Positions 27,323 through 36,480 of a stretch of DNA of 64,000 bases are shown here, piece by piece. Every line of letters starts with the position of its first letter. The first letter of the stretch is position 1. The notes beneath the pieces were generated by a model. It was not told the origin of the DNA and ran no database searches. It saw only the letters and a program-made list of their open reading frames with translations. Origin of the DNA: Acetobacteraceae bacterium (GTDB taxonomy: Bacteria > Pseudomonadota > Alphaproteobacteria > Acetobacterales > Acetobacteraceae); contig DAIDJM010000021.1 of NCBI GenBank assembly GCA_027451405.1, positions 1 through 64,000 of the forward strand. The letters run 5' to 3'. A program made the translations under genes and the position numbers.

Positions 27323-28527
27323 TCGGCGGCCTGCTTGGGCTCGGCGGCGGCTTCCAGCGCGCGGCCGAGATCGGCCGTCAGATCCCGCATATCCTCAAGA
27401 CCCACTGAAAGCCGCACCACCCCGTCTCCGATGCCGAGCCGGGCGCGTTCGCCCGCCCCGATCCGCATATGGGTGGTCGTGGCGGGGTGCGTCACCATCG
27501 AGCGGGCATCGCCGAGATTGTTGGAGATCACGATCAGCCGCAGCGCGTCGAGAAAGCGGAACGACGCGGCTTTCCCGCCCCAGAGCTCGAACGTGACGAG
27601 CGTGCCGCCGGCGCTCATCTGGCGCATCGCGAGCGCATGTTGCGGGTGGTCGGAGCGCGACGGATACCAGACCCGGGCGACCGCCGGGTGGGCGGCCAGG
27701 AAGTCGGCGATTTCCGCCGCCCGGCGGCAGGCGGCCTCGACCCGCACGCCCATGGTCTCGAGCCCCTTGAGCAGCACCCAGGCATTGAAGGGCGAGAGCG
27801 TGGGGCCGGTGTTGCGGAGATAGGGCTGCAGCTCCTCCTCGACCCAGGTGCGTTCGCCGAGCACCGCACCGCCGAGCACGCGGCCCTGGCCGTCCATGTG
27901 CTTGGTGGCCGAGTAGACCACCACATCGGCGCCGAGTTCGAGCGGACGCTGCAGAAGCGGCGTCGCGAAGACGTTGTCGACGATGACGATGGCGCCGGCC
28001 TGGTGGGCGAGCGCCGAGACGAGCCCGAGATCGACGATTTCGAGCATCGGGTTCGACGGCGTCTCCAGCAGCACGACCCGGGTCGGGCGCGAGAGCGCGC
28101 GTTGCCAGCCGGCCTGGTCGCCCGCGTCGACGAATTCGTGGCTGATGCCGAGCCGGGGCAGCAGCGTGGAGACGATCCAGTGGCAGGAGCCGAACAGCGC
28201 GCGGCTGGCCACCACGTGATCGCCGGCCCGCAAATGGCAGAGCATGGAGGCATGCACCGCCGCCATGCCGGTCGCGGTGGCGCGGCAGGCCTCCGCGCCC
28301 TCGATACGGGCCAGCCGGCGCTCCAAGGCCGTGACCGTCGGGTTGCCGAAGCGCGTGTATTGATAATGGTCCTCGGTGCCGACGAAGGTGGCTTCGGCCT
28401 GGGCCGCGCTGTCATAGACGAAGCCCGAGGTGGGGAAGATGGCCTCGCTGGTCTCGCCGTAGGGCGTGCGCTCGACGCCGCCATGCAGGAGCTCGGTTCC
28501 CGGATGAAGGTAAGGGGGCTGGGCCAT
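27319..28527 (-). CDS. metZ: O-succinylhomoserine sulfhydrylase
   Basis: A 402-residue PLP enzyme of the Cys/Met metabolism family that makes homocysteine from O-succinylhomoserine and sulfide. HYQYTRFGNPTVTALERRLA binds substrate, and VVYSATKHMDGQGRVLGGAVLG contains the PLP lysine (about residue 210). The sequence resembles MetZ rather than MetB or MetC; that subdivision is by overall similarity. ATG 28527 was preferred over longer frames that run antisense into tRNA-Gly. Followed immediately by apaG. Confidence 0.93.
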   Translation of the reverse strand: MAQPPYLHPGTELLHGGVERTPYGETSEAIFPTSGFVYDSAAQAEATFVGTEDHYQYTRFGNPTVTALERRLARIEGAEACRATATGMAAVHASMLCHLRAGDHVVASRALFGSCHWIVSTLLPRLGISHEFVDAGDQAGWQRALSRPTRVVLLETPSNPMLEIVDLGLVSALAHQAGAIVIVDNVFATPLLQRPLELGADVVVYSATKHMDGQGRVLGGAVLGERTWVEEELQPYLRNTGPTLSPFNAWVLLKGLETMGVRVEAACRRAAEIADFLAAHPAVARVWYPSRSDHPQHALAMRQMSAGGTLVTFELWGGKAASFRFLDALRLIVISNNLGDARSMVTHPATTTHMRIGAGERARLGIGDGVVRLSVGLEDMRDLTADLGRALEAAAEPKQAAE

Positions 28528-28604
28528 GAAACGGCGATTACTCCACCGGTGCGCGGAGGCCAATTGCCGGGCCCGGGAGCGCTTCCTATAGTCCGGTCGC
28601 CCGG

Positions 28605-28678
28605 GCGGGTGTAGTTCAATGGTAGAACGGCAGCTTCCCAAGCTGCATACGAGGGTTCGATTCCCTTCACCCGCTCCA
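28605..28678 (+). tRNA. tRNA-Gly (anticodon CCC)
   Basis: The acceptor stem GCGGGTG/CACCCGC, the anticodon arm GCAGC-TTCCCAA-GCTGC (anticodon CCC) and the encoded 3' CCA (28676-28678) are all present. Its last 12 bases overlap the antisense end of rsmA. Confidence 0.97.
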
Positions 28679-29560
28679 GCCATCTCTCTCCGCGAGACGC
28701 GCCGCGAGCGACAGAAACTCGGCGACCGAGAGCGTCTCGGCGCGGCGCGCGGGATCGATGCTGCAGGACGCGAGCAGGGTTTCGCCGTCGAGCGGGCGCA
28801 GCGCGCCGCGCAGCATCTTGCGGCGCTGCCCGAAGGCCGCCGCCGTCAGACGTTCGAGCGCCGCGAGCTGGGGCCTGGGCGGCTGTTCTTTCCGCGGAAC
28901 AAGACCGATCACGGCGGAGATGACCTGCGGCGGCGGCCAGAAGGCCTCGCGCGGGACGCGCATGCGGATGCCGACGGCGCAGGTGGCCTGGGCGAGCACG
29001 GAGAGGCGTCCGTAGGCCGGTGTGCCGGGAGCGGCGCAGATCCGTTCGGCGACTTCGAGCTGGAACATCAGCGTCAGCCGTTCCCAGCTTTGCGCCTGTT
29101 GCAGCCAGCGAACGAGCAGCGGCGAGCCGACATTGTAGGGCAGGTTGGCGACCACCTGGCGCGGCGCCGGCAACAGCGACGCGGTGTCGAGCGCCAGCGC
29201 GTCGGCTTCGATCAGCCGGAGCCGGCCGGGGTGGAAGGTTTCGAGTTCGCGGATGGCGGCGCAGGCGCGGGGATCGATTTCGATCGCGGTGATCGAGGCC
29301 GCGTTGGTCGCCAGCAGCGCGCGGGTGAGCCCGCCGGGGCCTGGGCCGACTTCGAGCACGTGCAGGCCTGAGAGATCGCCCGCCTGCCGCGCGATCTTCG
29401 CGACGAGATTCTCGTCGAGCAGAAAATGCTGCCCCAGACTCCGCTTTGCGTGGAGCCCGTGTTTTTCGATGGTCTCGCGAAGTGAAGGGGTCGGGGGCCT
29501 TTCGGCCCCAGCGAAGGGGTGCAGGGGAGGCAGAGCCTCCCCTGCTGATCCTGCGTTCAC
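28667..29560 (-). CDS. rsmA: 16S rRNA (adenine1518/1519-N6)-dimethyltransferase
   Basis: A 297-residue KsgA-type methyltransferase dimethylating two adenosines in helix 45 of 16S r[26 protein letters not shown] and the SAM motif [16 protein letters not shown] are at about 38-80; the catalytic NLPY is in [14 protein letters not shown]. The first about 30 residues ([25 protein letters not shown]) are coded by a dispersed GC-rich repeat, and family members normally begin near [11 protein letters not shown]; no start codon exists nearer, so GTG 29560, overlapping the hslU stop (GTGA), is used. The 3' end overlaps tRNA-Gly by 12 bp on the opposite strand. Confidence 0.95.
   Translation of the reverse strand: MNAGSAGEALPPLHPFAGAERPPTPSLRETIEKHGLHAKRSLGQHFLLDENLVAKIARQAGDLSGLHVLEVGPGPGGLTRALLATNAASITAIEIDPRACAAIRELETFHPGRLRLIEADALALDTASLLPAPRQVVANLPYNVGSPLLVRWLQQAQSWERLTLMFQLEVAERICAAPGTPAYGRLSVLAQATCAVGIRMRVPREAFWPPPQVISAVIGLVPRKEQPPRPQLAALERLTAAAFGQRRKMLRGALRPLDGETLLASCSIDPARRAETLSVAEFLSLAARLAERDGWSG
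29487..29550. repeat. GC-rich dispersed repeat inside rsmA 5' end
   Basis: GGGGCC-TTTC-GGCCCC (29494-29509) and an 11-bp perfect stem GCAGGGGAGGC-AGA-GCCTCCCCTGC (29521-29545) form two hairpins. The element is related to those at 26724, 42341 and 53819, but here it is translated as the rsmA N terminus. Confidence 0.8.
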
Positions 29561-30897
29561 AGAATGAACCGGCTAAGGTCACCTTTGCGCGCCAGCGGCG
29601 CCACGCGCTCGTTCACGTAGGCTGCATCCACGCGGATCGTCTCGCCCACCCGGTCGCTCGCCGAGAAGCTGATATCCTCGAGCAATTTCTCGAGCACGGT
29701 CGCCAGCCGCCGGGCGCCGATATTCTCGACGCGGTCGTTGATGTCGGATGCGAGTTCCGCCAGCGCGTCGATCGCGTCGTCGGTGAAGTCGAGCGTCACG
29801 CTCTCGGTCGAGAGCAGCGCGGCGTATTGTTTCAGGAGCGAATGTTCCGGCTCGGTGAGGATCCGCCGCAGGTCGGCGCGCGAGAGCGGTGCCAGCTCCA
29901 CGCGGATCGGCAGCCGGCCCTGCAATTCCGGCAGCAGGTCGGCAGGTTTGGCGATATGGAACGCGCCGGACGCGATGAACAGGATATGGTCGGTCCGCAC
30001 CGGCCCGTATTTGGTGGAGACGGTGGTGCCTTCGATGAGCGGCAGCAGGTCGCGCTGCACGCCTTCGCGGCTCACGTCGCCGCCGCGGATCACGCCCTCA
30101 CTCGCGCGCGCCACCTTGTCGATCTCGTCGAGGAAGACGATGCCATTTTCTTCCGCATGCGACACGGCCTCGCGGGTGAGGCGCTCATTATCCACGAGCT
30201 TGTCGGCTTCCTCGCGTTGCAGCAGCGGGCGCGCGGCCGACACTTTGAGACGCTTGGTCTGCTGCCGGCCGCCCATCATGCCGCGCATCATCTCGCCGAG
30301 ATTGATCATCTGGCCCGAGGGCATGCCGGGAATGTCGATCGCGCCGAGCGCGCTCGCACTCTCGGTGAGCGCGACCTCCACTTCCTTGTCCTCGAGCTCG
30401 CCGTCGCGCAGCATGCGGCGGAACTTGTTCTTGGTCTCGGAACTCGCGGTGGCGCCGACCAGCGCATCGACGAGCCGTTCCTCGGCGGCACCCTCGGCGC
30501 GCGCCTGCACCTCGCGGCGGCTCGCCTCGCGCATCATGTTCAGCGACACCTCGACCAGATCGCGCACGATCGAATCGACGTCGCGCCCGACATAGCCGAC
30601 TTCGGTGAATTTCGTCGCTTCCACCTTGAGGAACGGCGCCTGCGCGAGCTTGGCGAGCCGGCGCGCGATCTCGGTCTTGCCGCAGCCGGTGGGGCCGATC
30701 ATCAGGATGTTCTTCGGCACCACCTCCTCGCGCATGCCGTCGGGCAATTGCGCGCGGCGCCAGCGGTTGCGCAGCGCGATCGCGACCGCGCGCTTGGCGT
30801 CGTTCTGGCCGACGATGAAGCGGTCGAGTTCGGCGACGATCTCGCGCGGATTGAGGTCGCCGCCGGCGGTCGCGATCCTGGGCGGGGTCGCATCCAT
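29557..30897 (-). CDS. hslU: HslU ATPase subunit of HslVU protease
   Basis: A 446-residue AAA+ unfoldase that forms hexamers on HslV. The N domain [34 protein letters not shown] precedes the Walker [10 protein letters not shown] (about residue 62); [15 protein letters not shown] is the pore-loop (GYVG) motif, and Walker B is [10 protein letters not shown]. The I domain spans about 110-245. The C terminus ends [11 protein letters not shown], whose last residues insert into HslV. ATG 30897 overlaps the hslV stop. Part of hslV-hslU-rsmA. Confidence 0.98.
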   Translation of the reverse strand: MDATPPRIATAGGDLNPREIVAELDRFIVGQNDAKRAVAIALRNRWRRAQLPDGMREEVVPKNILMIGPTGCGKTEIARRLAKLAQAPFLKVEATKFTEVGYVGRDVDSIVRDLVEVSLNMMREASRREVQARAEGAAEERLVDALVGATASSETKNKFRRMLRDGELEDKEVEVALTESASALGAIDIPGMPSGQMINLGEMMRGMMGGRQQTKRLKVSAARPLLQREEADKLVDNERLTREAVSHAEENGIVFLDEIDKVARASEGVIRGGDVSREGVQRDLLPLIEGTTVSTKYGPVRTDHILFIASGAFHIAKPADLLPELQGRLPIRVELAPLSRADLRRILTEPEHSLLKQYAALLSTESVTLDFTDDAIDALAELASDINDRVENIGARRLATVLEKLLEDISFSASDRVGETIRVDAAYVNERVAPLARKGDLSRFIL

Positions 30898-31457
30898 CAG
30901 AGCGTCTCCACGATGATCGAGCGGTTGGTATAGACGCAGATATCGGCGGCGATTTCGAGCGAACGCCGCGCGATCTGCTCGGCGGTCTGTCCCGGCGCGC
31001 CCATCAGCGCCCGCGCGGCGGCGAGCGCGTAATTGCCGCCCGAGCCGATCGCGATCACGCCATCCTCGGGTTCGAGCACGTCGCCATTGCCGGTCAGCGT
31101 GAAGCTGCGCTCGCGGTCGGCGACCGCCATCATGGCCTCGAGCCGGCGCAAATAGCGGTCCATCCGCCAGTCCTTGGCGAGCTCGACGCAGGCGCGTTCG
31201 AGCTGGTTGGGGAAACGCTCGAGCTTGGCTTCGAGCCGCTCCAGCAGCGTGAAGGCGTCGGCCGTGGCCCCGGCGAAGCCAGTGATGACGCTGCCGTCCG
31301 CGCCGATGCGCCGGACCTTGCGGGCGTTCCCCTTGATGATGGTCTGGCCGAGCGTGACCTGGCCGTCGCCGGCCATGGCGACATGACCCTCATGGCGGAC
31401 GCAGAGGATGGTGGTGCCGTGCCAGCCGATCGGGTCTGGCTGAGGGGTCTGTTGCAT
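30897..31457 (-). CDS. hslV: HslV peptidase subunit of HslVU protease
   Basis: A 186-residue proteasome-type threonine peptidase. A 14-residue propeptide ([14 protein letters not shown]) precedes the catalytic Thr in [25 protein letters not shown]; Lys in NARKVRRI and the [14 protein letters not shown] segment complete the active-site region. ATG 31457. It forms double hexamers capped by HslU, whose gene overlaps by 4 bp. The complex degrades misfolded proteins, classically under heat-shock control; no heat-shock promoter was recognised here. Confidence 0.97.
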   Translation of the reverse strand: MQQTPQPDPIGWHGTTILCVRHEGHVAMAGDGQVTLGQTIIKGNARKVRRIGADGSVITGFAGATADAFTLLERLEAKLERFPNQLERACVELAKDWRMDRYLRRLEAMMAVADRERSFTLTGNGDVLEPEDGVIAIGSGGNYALAAARALMGAPGQTAEQIARRSLEIAADICVYTNRSIIVETL

Positions 31458-31790
31458 GACCGCGCTAGGTGGTGCGGCCGGAGGCGTCGTGCCAGTGGCA
31501 GGGTCGGTCGGGGCGCGGTGCCCCCTGAAGCGCGGAGCCCGCGATGGCGCGCCCGCTTAAGGCCGAAAGGCCCCGGAGCCCCCCATTGAAGCGATCGGGA
31601 GGGGTTACCGCACGGCGGACGTGGCGGCCTGGGCAGCGGCATTTGGCGCGGGTCCCGGCGCGAGCGCCAGGAGGGAAAGGGCGGCGATGGTCCCGATCAG
31701 CCAGTATTTCATGCGACAGACTCCGTAGGGCTCTGCTGCGCCGCAGCACGGCACCCACCAGCAACGCAGCAAGCGCCGTGCCGGTCAAGT
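31458..31790. other. Spacer between hslV and folC
   Basis: A 333-bp gap. Besides the possible 35-residue gene it holds a decayed copy of the GC-rich repeat (about 31535-31590, GGCCGAAAGGCCCCGGAGCCCCCC) and probably the hslV promoter. Nothing else was recognised. Confidence 0.5.
31605..31712 (-). CDS. Putative 35-residue exported peptide
   Basis: A short frame between folC and hslV codes a Lys-plus-hydrophobic start (MKYWLIGTIAALSLLALAPG) followed by PAPNAAAQAATSAVR and TAA. GGAG lies eight or nine bases before the ATG. It reads like a signal peptide or tiny membrane peptide. Support is only the signal-like composition and the Shine-Dalgarno; it may be chance. Confidence 0.4.
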   Translation of the reverse strand: MKYWLIGTIAALSLLALAPGPAPNAAAQAATSAVR

Positions 31791-33110
31791 TCAGGCATCC
31801 GCCAGACTGTAACCAACCGTCGCTTCTTGTCTCAGCACCTCGCCCGCGAGGTAGAGGCTCCCGCAGATCAGCACCCGCCCGGGTGGCAGCTTCGCGATCT
31901 CCCGCAACGCGGCGCGGACCGTGGGACCGGGCCTGGCCTGGCCCGCCGCCGCTTCCCGAAGCGCGTCCAGGCTCATGGCGCCGTGCTGGCCCGGCTCGGC
32001 GACCGCCCAGACGCTGGACGCGAAGGGCAGCAAGGGGGCCAGGAAAGCCTGGGCGTGCTTGCCCTGCTTCATGCCGACGACGAGATGCAGCGGCCGGTCC
32101 CGCCAGGCTTCCAGCATGCCGGCCAGGGCGATCCCCGCGCCTTCGTTATGGCCACCGTCGAGCCACAGCTCTGCCTCCGGCGGGAGCAGTGCTGCCAGAT
32201 TTCCATGCAGCCGCTGCAACCGGGCGGGCCAGGTGGCGCGGCCGATGCCGGCGAAGGCAGCGGCCGGAAGTGCGAGGCCGGAGGCGCGGAGCGACGCTAT
32301 GGCGATGCCGGCATTCTCGATCTGGTGCGGTCCGGGCAGCGAGGGCGCCGGCAGGCGCAGGGAACCCGCGCCGTCGGTGAAGACCAGGCCATCGGGGCCG
32401 GGCTCGATGTCCCAGTCGAGGCCGCGGCAGAGCAGCGGCGCCCCGGTCTCGGCGGCGTGGTCCTGGAGCACGAGCATCGCTTCCGGGCGCTGGAAGCCGG
32501 TCGCCACCGGCCGGCCGGGCTTCATGATCCCGGCCTTCTCCCAAGCGATCTTGCCGAGCGTGTCGCCGAGGAATTCCTGGTGGTCGAACGAGATGGAGGT
32601 GATCCCGCAGGCAGCCGGCGCGGCGATCACGTTGGTGGCGTCGAACCTTCCGCCGAGCCCCACTTCGACGATGCAGAGCTCGGCCGGATGCCGCGCGAAC
32701 AGGAGATAGCCGGCCGCGCTCAGCACCTCGAAGACGGTGATCGGCGCCCCCGCGTTCACCGCCTCGATCTCGAGCAGCGTGTCGGTGAGCTCGCGATCCG
32801 AGACCAGTTCGCCGGCGATGCGGAAGCGCTCGTTGACGCGGACGAGATGGGGCGAGGTGGTGACATGCACCCGCAGCCCGGCCGCCTCGGCGATCGCCCG
32901 CAGGAAGGCGCAGGTGGAGCCTTTGCCGTTGGTCCCGGCGACATGGATGACCGGCGGAAGCCGGCGCTCGGGATGGCCGAGTGCCGCGAGCAGGCGCTCG
33001 ATGCGGCCGAGGCTGAGATCGATCAGCTTCGGATAGAGGCCATGCAGGCGCTGGATGATTTCGGCGGCCGGATGGTCCGCCTCGATGTCCGGCTTCGGCA
33101 CCGCGCTCAA
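31791..33110 (-). CDS. folC: Folylpolyglutamate synthase / dihydrofolate synthase
   Basis: A 439-residue Mur-ligase-like enzyme adding glutamate to dihydropteroate and folates. The P-loop HVAGTNGKGST is at about 50-60; SPHLVRVNERFRIAG, the carbamylated-Lys region ISFDHQEFLGDTLGKIAWEKAGIMKPG and the C-domain LWLDGGHNEGAG follow. The longest frame starts inside hemH; TTG 33110, preceded by GGAG at 8 bases and lying 23 bp after the hemH stop, is a better start (GTG 33101 is another candidate). Last gene of hemE-hemH-folC. Confidence 0.93.
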   Translation of the reverse strand: MSAVPKPDIEADHPAAEIIQRLHGLYPKLIDLSLGRIERLLAALGHPERRLPPVIHVAGTNGKGSTCAFLRAIAEAAGLRVHVTTSPHLVRVNERFRIAGELVSDRELTDTLLEIEAVNAGAPITVFEVLSAAGYLLFARHPAELCIVEVGLGGRFDATNVIAAPAACGITSISFDHQEFLGDTLGKIAWEKAGIMKPGRPVATGFQRPEAMLVLQDHAAETGAPLLCRGLDWDIEPGPDGLVFTDGAGSLRLPAPSLPGPHQIENAGIAIASLRASGLALPAAAFAGIGRATWPARLQRLHGNLAALLPPEAELWLDGGHNEGAGIALAGMLEAWRDRPLHLVVGMKQGKHAQAFLAPLLPFASSVWAVAEPGQHGAMSLDALREAAAGQARPGPTVRAALREIAKLPPGRVLICGSLYLAGEVLRQEATVGYSLADA

Positions 33111-33133
33111 GCGGCGGTCTCCGGCAGGCGCGG

Positions 33134-34201
33134 TCAGGCCGCGACGCGGATCGGGCAATCCGCGTGGTTGGCGGGACAGAAGCGGCCGCCGGCGAAGCTG
33201 CAGAGGCCGGGACCCATGCCGCGCGCGGCCTGCACCAGATCGGCGAGCGCCGCGATGAAGCCCGGATCGTCGTTCTGCGCCGGCGCGCGGAAATAGCCTG
33301 GCACGCCCTGCTTCTCGGCGAGCTCGCGATATTCGACGTCGAGCTCGACCAGCGTCTCGCTATGTTCGGAGACGAAGGCGATCGGCACGACGAGCACCGC
33401 GACTTTGTCGTGCGCGGCCCGTTCGATCGCCTCCTCGGTCGAGGGATCAAGCCATTTCTGCGGGGTCGCGCGGGACTGGTAGCAGACCTGGTGGTCGAGG
33501 TCCGGCTCGCCCAGCGCTTCCACGACGCGGGCGACCGTCGACTCGACCTGGAACTGATAGGGGTCGCCCTCGCGCACGATCTTCTCCGGCAGGCCGTGCG
33601 CCGAGAACAGCACCCGGACCGGCGCCTTCGATTCCGCGCGCGCCGCATCGAGCGCCCGGCGCACGAGAGCCGCCGTGGCGGCGACATAGCCGCCATCGTC
33701 GCCCCAGCAGCACAGCGTCGTCACCGGCCGCGCCAGACCGGCGCGAGCCGCGGCGTCCCGCCAATCGTCGAGCGAGCTGCCCGAGGTGGTCGTGGAGAAT
33801 TGCGGATAGAGCGGCAGCAGCACGATCTCGTCGGGATTCCAGGCGCGCACCGCACGGGCAGCCTCGAGCGCGAACGGATGCCAGTAGCGCATCGCAATGA
33901 AGCACTTGCCGTCCACGCCGCGCGCCGCGAGAGCCGCCTCGAGCGCGTCGGCCTGCGCCTGGGTGAGTTCGAGCAGCGGCGACTTGCCGCCGAGCAGCCG
34001 GTAATTCTCGCTCGCGGGCTTGACGCGGGCGCGGGCGATGATCTGGGCCAGCAAAGGCCGGATGAAGAACGGCACCCGCAGGATCGCGGGATCGCGGAAC
34101 AGATTCAGCAGGAAGGGCTTGACCGCCTCCGGACTGTCGGGGCCGCCGAGATTGAACAGAACGACCGCGATGCGCGGCGCGCGGCGCACATCCTGTTTCA
34201 T
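33134..34201 (-). CDS. hemH: Ferrochelatase
   Basis: A 355-residue enzyme inserting ferrous iron into protoporphyrin IX. VVLFNLGGPDSPEAVKPFLLNLFRDPAIL is the conserved start, the catalytic His is in VLFSAHGLPEKIVREGDPY (about 200), and CYQSRATPQKWLDPSTEEAI follows. The C-terminal tail has three Cys (GLCSFAGGRFCPANHADCPIR) and an internal pair TTLCCWGDD, suggesting a [2Fe-2S] cluster as in Caulobacter ferrochelatase. ATG 34201 overlaps the hemE stop. Confidence 0.97.
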   Translation of the reverse strand: MKQDVRRAPRIAVVLFNLGGPDSPEAVKPFLLNLFRDPAILRVPFFIRPLLAQIIARARVKPASENYRLLGGKSPLLELTQAQADALEAALAARGVDGKCFIAMRYWHPFALEAARAVRAWNPDEIVLLPLYPQFSTTTSGSSLDDWRDAAARAGLARPVTTLCCWGDDGGYVAATAALVRRALDAARAESKAPVRVLFSAHGLPEKIVREGDPYQFQVESTVARVVEALGEPDLDHQVCYQSRATPQKWLDPSTEEAIERAAHDKVAVLVVPIAFVSEHSETLVELDVEYRELAEKQGVPGYFRAPAQNDDPGFIAALADLVQAARGMGPGLCSFAGGRFCPANHADCPIRVAA

Positions 34202-35226
34202 GTCGCCCGCAGCGTCTCGACCAGATCGGCCACGTGCTCGGGCGGCGTGTGCGGCAGGATGCCATGGCCGAGATTGAAGATGTGCGGGCGGCCGCGCAGC
34301 GAATCGCGGATCCGCAGCGCCTCGGCGCGCATCGCCTCGCCGCCGGCGATCACCGCGATCGGGTCGAGATTGCCCTGCACCGCGACGCCGTCCGGCAGCG
34401 AGGCCGCGATCGCCGCCGCGTCCACGCTGGTGTCGAGCGCCACCGCATCGACGCCGGTGCGCTCGGCGTAATCGGCCGCGAGCGTGCCGGCGAGACGCGG
34501 AAAGCCGATCACCGGCACGCCGGGATGACGCTGGTTCAGCGCATCGACGATGGCGGCGGTGGGCTCCATCACATGCAGCGCGAACTGGCTGGGCGGCAGA
34601 ATGCCGGCCCAGGTGTCGAACAGCATGACGGTCTCGGCACCGGCTTCGATCTGGGCCGACAGATAGTCGATCGTCGCCTGCACCAGCACGGTGAGCAGCG
34701 AGGCGAAGAAATCGGGCGTCGCGTAGGCGAGCCGGCGGGTCTCGGCGAAATCGCGCGAACCGCCGCCCTCGACCATGTAGCAGGCGACCGTGAAGGGGCT
34801 GCCGGCGAAGCCGATCATGGTGGTGTGGTCGGGCAGCGAGGCGCGGGTGCGGCGCACGGTTTCCATGACCGGCGCGGTGAGTGCCTCGGCGCGGGCCGGA
34901 TCGAGCACGGCAAGCCCGCGGCTGTCGCGGATCGGGGTCATGACCGGCCCCTCGCCCTCGACGAACTCGAGCGACTGACCGAGCGCCCAGGGCAGGATCA
35001 GGATGTCGCTGAACAGGATCGCGCCATCCATGCCGAAGCGGCGCACCGGCTGCAGCGTGATCTCGGTGGCGAGATCGGGCGTGGTGCAGCGCGCGATGAA
35101 GCCGCCCGCCGTCTCCCGGATCGCCCGGTATTCCGGCAGGTAACGTCCGGCCTGGCGCATCAGCCAGATCGGCGGCGGCCAGACAGGCTCGCCGGCAAGC
35201 GCACGCAGCATCGGTTTGGCGTTCAT
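34198..35226 (-). CDS. hemE: Uroporphyrinogen decarboxylase
   Basis: A 342-residue cytosolic enzyme converting uroporphyrinogen III to coproporphyrinogen III. Signature 1 PPIWLMRQAGRYLPEYRAIR is at about 18-37, the catalytic Asp is in GAILFSDILILPWALG, and signature 2 region GFAGSPFTVACYMVEGGGSRDF is present. ATG 35226. It is divergent from the PPDK regulator across a 332-bp spacer, the gene arrangement that flanks the replication origin of Caulobacter, and leads the hemE-hemH-folC operon. Confidence 0.97.
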   Translation of the reverse strand: MNAKPMLRALAGEPVWPPPIWLMRQAGRYLPEYRAIRETAGGFIARCTTPDLATEITLQPVRRFGMDGAILFSDILILPWALGQSLEFVEGEGPVMTPIRDSRGLAVLDPARAEALTAPVMETVRRTRASLPDHTTMIGFAGSPFTVACYMVEGGGSRDFAETRRLAYATPDFFASLLTVLVQATIDYLSAQIEAGAETVMLFDTWAGILPPSQFALHVMEPTAAIVDALNQRHPGVPVIGFPRLAGTLAADYAERTGVDAVALDTSVDAAAIAASLPDGVAVQGNLDPIAVIAGGEAMRAEALRIRDSLRGRPHIFNLGHGILPHTPPEHVADLVETLRAT

Positions 35227-35558
35227 GGCGGCATCCGCGCGGGGAATCACGGCGACGGCGCCGTTCGCCGCGTCCCCTGCCCTATCTTTCATAAGAGAGT
35301 CCAGAACCTGGGGTGTCTGTTGGAGCCTGTGAATCGAGGGGTACCCGGAACCCGCCCGCTGATCCGCAATCTGTCCACATTCGCCGATCTGTCCAGAGCC
35401 CTGATCGCATGGCTTTTTCCGGGCTTGTCCCGAAATCCCGGCCGACCCCTCCGATCGATCCACCGCGCGCGGACCTTGTGCGGTTTGTCCCCGGTTTGCG
35501 CCGCCGCCGGGAAGGCGCATCCTGGCGTCGCCACTTATCCCCGTTATCCTCGCCTTTC
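35227..35558. other. Candidate chromosomal replication origin (oriC)
   Basis: A 332-bp spacer between divergent hemE and the PPDK regulator, the position of Cori in Caulobacter. Seven DnaA-box-like 9-mers lie in one orientation: TGATCCGCA (35360), CTGTCCACA (35371), CTGTCCAGA (35389), TTGTCCCGA (35425), TTGTCCCCG (35485), TTATCCCCG (35535) and TTATCCTCG (35544). ATCTGTCCA is directly repeated 18 bp apart. Three GANTC sites (CcrM methylation motif) are at 35244, 35297 and 35331. No long AT-rich unwinding stretch and no TTAA-N7-TTAA CtrA site are seen. The call rests on context and degenerate boxes. Confidence 0.6.
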
Positions 35559-36422
35559 ATGAACCCGGCCCGCATCAACCTTCACCTCGTCTCCGATGCG
35601 ACCGGCGAGACGCTGAACTCGATCGTGCGCGCGACGGTGGCGCAGTTCGAGCCGGTGCATGTGGTGTACCATCGCTGGAGCCTGATCCGGACGCGGTTCC
35701 AGCTGCACCGGGTGCTCGAGGGCATCGAGGCCGATCCGGGCCCGGTGCTCTCGACGGTGGTGGACCGGGCGCTGCGCGGCGATCTCGAGGAGGCCTGCCA
35801 GCGGCTCGGCCTGCCGGTGGTGAACGTGCTCGATCCGGTGATGGCGCTGCTGCAGGAGCAGATCGGCGAGCAGGCGGCGGCCCGGCCGGGCCGCCAATAC
35901 AAGCTCGACGCCGATTATTTCCGGCGGATCGACGCCATCCATTTCGTGCTCGCGCATGACGACGGACAGGCCCAGTCCGGGATCGCCGAGGCCGACGTGA
36001 TCCTGGTGGGCGTCTCGCGCAGCTCCAAGACGCCGACCAGCTTCTATCTGGCCAATCGCGGCATCAAGGCGGCGAACGTGCCGCTGGTGCCGGGCCTGCC
36101 GGACCCGCCGGGCCTCGACGATCCGCGCTGCCCGGTGGTGGGGCTGACGCTCGACGCGGAATCGCTGATCGAGATCCGCCGCCACCGGCTCAAGCTCATC
36201 GCCCAGGGTCACAGCGCGGGGGTTCTGCGTCAGGAGAGCGCCGACTATGTCGATCTCGACTCGGTCAAGGCGGAGCTGCTGTGGGCGCGGCGGCTCTGCA
36301 CCCGGCGCGGCTGGCCGGTGGTGGACGTGACGCGCCGCTCGATCGAGGAGACGGCCGCGACGGTTCTGCAATTGATGCAGGCCTGGCATCTGCGGCGCGA
36401 GCGCGAGATCCGGCCCGCCTGA
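35559..36422 (+). CDS. Pyruvate, phosphate dikinase regulatory protein (DUF299)
   Basis: A 287-residue bifunctional kinase/pyrophosphorylase controlling PPDK (or PEP synthase) by phosphorylating an active-site threonine with [28 protein letters not shown] is the conserved N terminus; the P-loop-like [18 protein letters not shown] lies at about 148-165, and [17 protein letters not shown] near 205. ATG 35559. The gene is the RP001/CC0001 homologue that borders the origin in Rickettsia and Caulobacter, which is why the spacer before it was examined. Confidence 0.95.
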   Translation: MNPARINLHLVSDATGETLNSIVRATVAQFEPVHVVYHRWSLIRTRFQLHRVLEGIEADPGPVLSTVVDRALRGDLEEACQRLGLPVVNVLDPVMALLQEQIGEQAAARPGRQYKLDADYFRRIDAIHFVLAHDDGQAQSGIAEADVILVGVSRSSKTPTSFYLANRGIKAANVPLVPGLPDPPGLDDPRCPVVGLTLDAESLIEIRRHRLKLIAQGHSAGVLRQESADYVDLDSVKAELLWARRLCTRRGWPVVDVTRRSIEETAATVLQLMQAWHLRREREIRPA

Positions 36423-36480
36423 GCCGGGCTCACGCAGCCATGGCTTGTAAATCCTGCGCGGCCCCTGCCACACAGTCGTC

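Noticed and set aside
28528-28604. A SAM riboswitch in front of metZ
   Set aside because: The 77-bp leader does not show SAM-II or SAH riboswitch core sequences and is too short for most classes.
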